DNA of 64,000 bases from Periplaneta americana (Eukaryota > Arthropoda > Insecta > Blattodea > Blattidae), in contig NC_091120.1 in NCBI RefSeq assembly GCF_040183065.1, forward strand, positions 71,822,708 to 71,886,707, read 5' to 3'. This document shows, piece after piece, positions 58,801 through 64,000 of this stretch (within the stretch, counting starts at the first letter, position 1; each line of letters opens with the position of its first letter). The notes under the pieces are model-generated. The model was given only the letters and a program-made list of their open reading frames with translations, did no database searches and was not told the DNA's origin. A program made the position numbers and the translations under genes.

Positions 58801-61800
58801 ATTTTGTACAATAAAAATGCTTGTACACAAAAAGGTTATATTTAAAATATGAACTGTCAGATGCATAAACGTTACATGAACGTTTCACAGTAAAGTCAGA
58901 ACTCTAACAAACGAATAAATACCATTCTTAAAATGAGTTTAAAATCCACAATGCACAATATTTAATATCTGCACTGTAGAACTGTCAAAACAACCTTATC
59001 GATATGTTTCACAAGTTAAATTTTATATCATATTGTGTCAGCTCCATTTTATTACAAGGTCGGTACTAGGCGGTAGGTCTGTCTCAAATAAAGATAGCAT
59101 TATTATAATTCGAACGTGCCGCAGCACCAAGCACAGGGATTATATTGAAGGAGGGGTAGGAGGACTATGACTTATGTCAGTGATGTCAAAGCAAGCACAT
59201 TTTTCTGACCGTGACGTCGTGCGCGGGCATCAAGCGCAAGGATTGGAAGGAGGAATAAGCAGCCTGTTGGAGTAAGAAAACAGTGGTGCACAAACTTCAA
59301 ACGGAACGTGAAATTTTATGTCGTTATTTTTATATGACTTCTTTCTGTTTGATATTATCTATATTGTCTGTAAAACAAAAGTACTAACACAAATTACTTA
59401 ATATTGCAGTTGTGTTTTAAATGTTAATAACGTAATAAAGAGTTAAGAAGGAATATTCACTTAAATTCCTTAGCAGTACAACTATACTGTACTAAGTGGA
59501 TGAAACACATCATTCATAAAGAAAGTGATATCCCAAAAAAAAGAGACTGAGTATGACATGATAAGTTGGAATTTATGGTATCTTTAGCCTTATAAAAGTA
59601 ATCAATTAACTAATCAAAACAATATTATAGTACAAAGCAAAGTTACTTAGGTACTGTATATGTTTTAAGTGTAACTAATATTCCATAACAAAACTCTTAT
59701 CGCATTATGATTTTAAGGTGATATTGGTGAGCAACTTCCTATCATCAGAATATTAAATTATTTTCTCGAAACCTGCTGAAGCTATAGAGCTGAAATTTTT
59801 ACAACATATGGGCACATATATTTTGCTTATGATGTTACCGTAGTTGCTTTGTTTTAATTCATATCCTTAAAAACATCTTAAAAACATTATCCGTGCGAAT
59901 ATTTTCAAAATTTATAATACACTGTCTTCAGTGATACGTATTTACGGTATATTAGATTTACGAAAACATTATTTCAGTATCTGTAAGGCTACTAAATAAA
60001 TAGATCTATATCTGAAAATTTCACTTTTCTATAAAAAAATTGAAAAAAATATTCCTTTGGAATTAAAAAAAAAAAACTTGTGAAAAATGGGCATTAAAAT
60101 TAAAGCTTACATTCTTATAATGGACTTATACTTCTCAGGAAAATCTAAAAATTAACATGGATACATTTTTAATAAGTTCTCTTCCCATTATCCCTGTACA
60201 TAGCTCGATCAAGCGGCATATACTGCCTCTTTCGTCGGTCTCTTTCCTTTCCGCTGTAAAGCGCTCAGGCTCTTCTGATTCTAAAGCGCGCGCTTGCGGC
60301 CATGGGCATCAATTGACATGACTGCCTTATGTCGATGTAGTTGTTTTTTACTCTGACAGTGAAAAATTAGAGAAGGGAAAATGATTATAAATAAAATATA
60401 CTCAAACCTAAATATGCCATTTTTTTAAAGTTCAAGGTGGGAGGGAGGGTTCAAATCCGGTAACCCTTGCGTATGCCCCACGTTGAATGTTTTTACATAA
60501 AAAGCGATAAGATATTCCAGACAAACGTGTTAAAATTTAAAACGTAAATATTTTATAATTCAATTTTGAACAACAGGGCACATTACCAGAGCCGAAGATG
60601 ATAGAAACATTGTTAAAAATTTTAATGAGCTTCAAAAGGAAGAAGATGTTTACATAAACTTAGGGTTTGTAAGTTATAATATGTTAGAAAACTGTACCGT
60701 AATCATTTCAGCTGCCCACACAAGGGTCTACCCATAACATGGAGGTGTTCGTTTACTTCCACAGTGGTGGTTGGATGTTTGGCTGGGGACATGAATACGG
60801 GGCTAAAATTCTCATGGACAGAGATGTCGTCGTGGTTACAGTCGTGTTCCGACTGGGACCCCTGGGTAAGCATGTCTCCCTTACACTTCTAATAAAAGTT
60901 ATATTTAACAACGCACTTACCAGCTTTCAACGAGAAGTTATATTATACTATGTAGGCAGTGCATACTTTTTCTTCACACAATTTATTTAGTAACTCATCA
61001 TCATCAATCACGGATTTCAATTAAGTTGTTGTCATTAGATCTGCATCAGCTTCATGCAGTAATCTTTCCAAAGATCTTTTTTTTTTTCGTAATTTATTTG
61101 TAATTACGGTATCTAAACTTATTCTCGTCCCGCGCAGTGGCGTCGTGGTCTAAGGCATCCTGCCTAGGACTCGCGTTACGGAATGCGCGCTGGTTCGAGT
61201 CCTCACGGGGGAAGAAATTTTCTCACGAAATTTCGCCCAGTGTATGGGACTGGTGCCCACCCATCATCCTGATGCACTTGGGGAGATACGATAGGTAGCG
61301 AAATCCGGTTGCGAAAACCAGCTATAACGACTGGGGGGGATCATCCTGCTAACTACACGATACCTCCATTCTGCTTGGATGATCGTCCACCTCTGTTTTG
61401 GCATGTGAACGTGAGGCCAGCAGCCGGCTGGTCGGTCGGGGCCCTTCAAGGGCTGTGGCGCCACGGATTACTATTATTTATTATTAAACTTATTCTCACC
61501 TATTTCTAAATACTGTTAACACTTTTATATAATACCTCTATTTCAATATTAGATCTCTGAATTCATTTACAAAGTACTATAGTACATAGCATATTAATTA
61601 ATTAATATTTGTTTAAGTGACATTCCTACTTGATTTATTTCACTTTATTGCCAAGTGCGAAATAGACTCCGAGACTGTGTTGGCAAAGAAACAAAATATT
61701 TTGTCTGTAGCTAGAACTGAACTTGTGACCTTTACTGTCAGTTGCATACTAATTGCATTGATAAGATTCTAAAAATAACTTCATGTTCAATAGCATTACT

Positions 61801-64000
61801 TCAAAAATTATATTATCTATGAAAAATATTAATTCTTATTACGTAGTAGACTAAGCAGATTTTCTCCTAGGTTCAACTACTTTTATTGTTTGTAATGAAT
61901 TAATTATATGCGTTTTCGTATAACGCGAAAATGTGTTCCCATAAATTATTGTATATTGGAATTTCGCGAAAAAAAAGTAAGTAGCTTTTATATGAGGAAT
62001 ACGATTGAGTGCTGAAAACTCAAACTCTGTAATACTGAAATCGAGTAAAACTAAAAAATCCGTCATTTCAATAAATTGTTGCTTAAACTATCAATAGTGT
62101 CAAATTTCTCAAGTGTTTGAGAACATGTTCGATAAACTCATCATTCGATACTTAATATAATTTTATTGTTTTTAATGCTATTACACCTTTACCAGCTCAC
62201 TCAGTTAACTTAATATATTTCTGAGAAATTAATGAATTCTCCCATTAACTGGATTACTGGTCTACCCAATTCAACTGACATAAAAAAGATACTGCGATAC
62301 CATTGTTATTAACTAGAAGAAATGTCCGGCATAGGAGTGTTCACATAAGAATTGTACCACAGGACCAATGGCGCTGTAAGTTAACGAATTAAATAACAGT
62401 TAAAGTTCAACATGATGAAAGTCCACCACTGTGAAGTAACGGTTAGCACATATGACTGTGACATGAGCGGACCTGGGTTCAAATTCTGGTTGGGGTTTTC
62501 CATTAGCCAATTGAAGCAGAATTGCTGGGTAACTTTCGGTGTTAGACCTCGGACTCATTTTGCCATCATTAATTCACATATTATCATTAATGCCATAGCT
62601 CGGATTAAATTCACGGTGCGGCGTGCTGTACTTGTACAAGAGCTACCCAGTCATTTACAGAATAGGAGTGGTAAGCACAATAAGCCTCAGGCTGTAGTGC
62701 AAGTCTTTGGGTCCTTCTTCTGTACAAGAAAAAAAAAACATTATTAAACTTCCAATCTATGAAACGCATTTCATGTTGTATAAAACATGATTACAGTAAC
62801 GCTGTCAGCAATTTTAGGCCGTAAACTTTACTACCTGGGTTCATGTCCTCCCAGATCACATATAGACTTCTCATTCCTATGTTAAAATCGGTTGCACTTT
62901 GAAGAGAACAACCGCCAGGATCGTCACCCGTCCGCCGTAAACGAACACGAGATGGCAGTACAGTCGCTAATGCAATTCAAATGGGAGTTATGACGTGACT
63001 CCTTATGTAACAACTAGATGGCAGCATAGTAAACCTGACAAAAGTTGTTACAGTCAAAGCCTATAATGCAGAGTAATCTGGGTATATGTGATCTAGGACA
63101 GCGTTTCTCAAACTATGGTCCGCGGACCACCTGTGGTCCTCGAGGTCCGCCCTTGTGGTCTTTCAAAAAAGACAGAAGAAAAAATAACATTCAGACGAAT
63201 TGCGTATCACACAAGGTTATAGCTGAAAATCTCAAAGTTTGGAAATGACACATGGCAATCACCTTTCACTTTTTCACTTTCACTTTCACTTTCACTTAAT
63301 TAGTTAATGTTAATATAAAAATAAATTGAATTAAATTAATTTTAATTAATTCATTCTATTTTGAAATATAAGTATACTGGTATTAAAATATGCTACAAAA
63401 ATGTACATTTGATTTCTAAGGGAACAAGAGTAAGGTGGTTCGCGAAACTATTCTGACTTAAAAAAGTAGTCCCCACTTCAAAAAAGTTTGAGGAACGTTG
63501 ATCTATGATGTCCTGTAGAGTTGGGCAAACAGCGTCTTAGTTCCAATCGTTCTCTTAGGCGAGATTAGCGGGCCATTCATGTCAGTTCCAAGAAATCATA
63601 ATATTATCAAGACTGTCATTCTCGAGACCGAATGATACCAATTCTGGGCCTGTTATCGTTAAGAAATACGTACACCCACTGCCGGCTTACTTTTACTGCA
63701 ATTCGTGACTCTCACTGAAATATTAATGTTTATAAAGTAATTTCAAGAAGGCACAGCAGTATAGTACACAATTTATGATTGTCGATATTCTTACAGAAGC
63801 CGCATTATAATAATGAACTATTTATTGCCTTTCTCGGAAAGCAAAATAATGCATCACTTTCAGTCATTGGCTAATGCCTAAGTTCGTCTAAAACAATAAC
63901 AAGTTGTCGTTGAAGGTATGATGTGCTTTCTCGCCATCAGCATTTCGTTGACATTTTCTTTTTAATCATTCGATAGTGTTTTGAATACCGCTATTGTAAT
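47475..64000 (+). CDS. Carboxylesterase gene 2 (tandem paralogue), exons 1-3, continues beyond the window
   Basis: Visible exons are 47475-47675, 54180-54338 and 60712-60865, with GT-AG introns and phases 0, 0 and 1, exactly as in gene 1. They encode 171 residues plus one base of the next codon. The N-terminal ~22 residues are a signal peptide. The shared motifs are [28 protein letters not shown], an oxyanion region HSGG, and RLGPLG. After exon 3 I find no match to gene 1 exon 4 up to 64000; in gene 1 that intron is 4.3 kb, so exon 4 probably lies just outside. The mature part is close to gene 1, while the signal peptide has diverged. The gene looks intact as far as visible and is presumably a secreted or ER esterase. 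Whether it also ends in an HxEL signal cannot be seen. Confidence 0.9.
48005..48134. mobile_element. Small palindromic MITE, 130 bp
   Basis: The 16-bp inverted ends GTATTACTCGACCGAG are exactly mirrored at 48119-48134. CGTAATG is mirrored again inside. Confidence 0.7.
48573..49474 (+). repeat. Dispersed retro-repeat copy C with (GACAAC)n tail, split by a hAT element
   Basis: CTCTGAAG-type text through GGTCACCCTACCCC and CTTCTTGGTATCA continues after the hAT insertion at TTCAGACTTGTCTTCGGAC and ends in a GACAAC repeat (49390-49474). This gives the orientation of copies A and B. Confidence 0.72.
48762..49350. mobile_element. hAT element inside the retro-repeat, 589 bp
   Basis: GGTTCAGA is duplicated at 48754-48761 and 49351-49358. 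The ends are TAGGGTTGCCAAC and GTTCGCAACCCTA. The interior has weak coding-like text but no intact frame. Confidence 0.88.
50099..50296 (+). pseudogene. Mariner transposase N-terminal fragment
   Basis: It encodes WIAAFKTGRTEIKDEHRVGR and DMIFEVRRIPLKRISKNLKI, the helix-turn-helix region of mariner transposases. It stops where the LINE at 50300 begins, so the catalytic part is absent. Confidence 0.75.
50300..51830 (-). mobile_element. LINE fragment (endonuclease-RT type) split by another LINE
   Basis: It is the same family as 43190-43884: an ATGA-type tail at the left, then mirrored C-terminal coding to about 50957, resuming at about 51770 (AACCATGATCTTTGTC). It is interrupted by 50957-51768. 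Many differences show age. Confidence 0.72.
50957..51768 (-). mobile_element. LINE 3' fragment nested in an older LINE
   Basis: A TATTG-type tail lies at its left end. The - strand above it reads RESCGTILKILQIMPLACQY and later FNSLPMNIKLKTQNI, typical of the C-terminal part of Jockey/CR1-like reverse transcriptases. It is 5'-truncated. Confidence 0.62.
52230..52468. mobile_element. PIF/Harbinger-like foldback MITE, 239 bp
   Basis: A 3-bp TAA duplication is at both sides. The ~100-bp mirrored arms start TTGAGCCATTCAGAGCAG and end with the complement, with substitutions. It is non-coding. Confidence 0.75.
52472..52740 (+). mobile_element. tRNA-derived SINE
   Basis: The tRNA-like head has GTCGCGGTAAGGGCG and the B box GGTTTGATTCCC, followed by a body ending near CTATAAAAGGG. 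It abuts the Harbinger-like MITE. Confidence 0.6.
54180..54338 (+). CDS. Gene 2 exon 2
   Basis: Fifty-three codons between GTTGCAG and GTAAAC. It differs from gene 1 exon 2 at about five residues and keeps both Cys and the NAT sequon. Confidence 0.94.
54528..55517 (+). mobile_element. P-element-like transposon remnant, ~990 bp
   Basis: The inverted ends CAGTGTATATTGGAGAGTAC and its mirror with one change continue to GCATTCT. The frame 54946-55251 carries QDALENLFSTVRSRNP, which resembles the DALENLF motif near the C-terminus of P-type transposases. The rest of the transposase is missing. No target duplication is preserved. Confidence 0.58.
55875..57374 (-). mobile_element. Decayed mariner element, 1500 bp
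   Basis: TA lies on both sides. The ends are CGAGGGTTGTTTGAAAAGTTC-like and mirrored GAACTTTTTAAACGCACCTCG. The - strand has MSKASVRWVLRLL, CLARFEKNTRDFLSRF and ETWI (56846-56562), then VLFHHDN, AIAVAKVHKL and the PKLKSYL-type C-terminal region near 56230-55950 with several stops. It is inactive. Confidence 0.85.
58235..58380 (+). mobile_element. Degraded tRNA-derived SINE fragment
   Basis: GGTTTCGATTCC (B box) is followed by GATTACCTAGTTGTG and TTTTTTCCGAGATTTTCCCAA, a body like the SINE families above but diverged. Confidence 0.5.
58536..60481. mobile_element. Non-autonomous hAT element, 1946 bp
   Basis: GTTGAATG is duplicated at 58528-58535 and 60482-60489. The ends CAGTGGCGTAAGC and GCGTATGCCCCAC are imperfectly mirrored. 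No transposase frame is seen inside. Confidence 0.82.
60712..60865 (+). CDS. Gene 2 exon 3
   Basis: Fifty-one codons plus one base between ATTTCAG and GTAAGC, one codon shorter than in gene 1 because of a difference near its start. It encodes [15 protein letters not shown] and [15 protein letters not shown]. Confidence 0.94.
61127..61484 (+). mobile_element. tRNA-derived SINE, full length, with 13-bp target duplication
   Basis: TAAACTTATTCTC is duplicated at 61114-61126 and 61485-61497. The head has GGTCTAAGGC and the B box GGTTCGAGTCC. The ~350-bp body ends in a short ATT tail. It is the same family as 46143-46491. Confidence 0.94.
62422..62620 (+). mobile_element. Diverged tRNA-derived SINE
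   Basis: AGTAACGGTTAGCAC, a B-box-like GGTTCAAATTC and TGCTGGGTAACTTTCGGTGT align with the 19558 family, but with a different middle. Confidence 0.65.
63099..63500. mobile_element. hAT (Charlie-like) MITE, 402 bp
   Basis: ATCTAGGA at 63091-63098 and ATCTATGA at 63501-63508 are a target duplication with one change. The ends are CAGCGTTTCTCAAAC and GTTTGAGGAACGTTG. GGTCCGCGGACCACC lies near the left end. It is non-coding. Confidence 0.85.

Larger units (their letters stand above)
54339..60711 (+). other. Gene 2 intron 2
   Basis: It contains a P-element-like remnant, a decayed mariner, a SINE fragment and a 1946-bp hAT element. Bases 57375-58230 hold nothing recognised. Confidence 0.85.
60866..64000 (+). 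other. Gene 2 intron 3 (open at window edge)
   Basis: It holds a SINE at 61127-61484, a SINE-like repeat at 62422-62620 and a hAT MITE at 63099-63500. No exon 4 homologue is present. Confidence 0.75.

Noticed and set aside
47475-60865. Gene 2 as a pseudogene
   Set aside because: All three visible exons are open, in phase and correctly spliced; the remainder is simply outside the window.

Overview
This is insect nuclear DNA: AT-rich, intron-rich and packed with transposons. The abundant tRNA-headed SINEs, several carrying exact target-site duplications, and the general repeat style look to me like a cockroach (Blattodea, Periplaneta-like). That assignment rests on recollection of the repeats, not on a search.

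Only two host genes can be supported, both on the + strand: a tandem pair of carboxylesterase (alpha/beta-hydrolase, type B) paralogues. Gene 1 (9601-39846) is complete: ten exons with GT-AG introns join in one open frame of 576 codons. It has a signal peptide, a Ser-Asp/Glu-His triad, two Cys pairs and a C-terminal HTEL. The HTEL resembles the HxEL endoplasmic-reticulum retrieval signals of mammalian microsomal carboxylesterases. A TATATAAA box precedes its start and AATAAA follows its stop. Gene 2 (from 47475, running off the right edge) shows exons 1-3 with the same boundaries and intron phases. Both proteins have unusual oxyanion-hole residues (HSGA or HSGG), and gene 1 has an unusual nucleophile elbow (GTSMG).

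Layout. Bases 1-9550 hold repeats: a 120-bp tandem duplication, a mariner fragment, foldback elements, SINEs, a hAT transposase remnant, and a 1490-bp Tc1/mariner-type transposon with ~160-bp inverted ends and a broken transposase. Bases 9557-39949 are gene 1. Its introns carry a SINE inside a foldback element, a deleted Tc1/mariner-type element, a piggyBac-type MITE with TTAA ends, hAT elements with 8-bp duplications, LINE fragments, and in intron 9 a pogo-like element. That pogo-like element contains a 166-168-bp tandem array plus a foldback element that is itself interrupted by a hAT MITE. Bases 39950-47420 are intergenic and hold two hAT elements, LINE fragments and a SINE. Bases 47421-64000 are gene 2, whose introns hold a hAT element nested in a tailed retro-repeat, a LINE inserted in a LINE, a Harbinger-like MITE, a P-element-like remnant, a decayed mariner, a 1946-bp hAT element and SINEs.

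I recognised no LTR retrotransposon, retrovirus-like or Polinton-like element, no true tRNA or rRNA gene and no CRISPR array. The window contains no obviously new gene system. Its notable content is the divergent, possibly ER-retained esterase pair and the unusually readable nested-transposon history.
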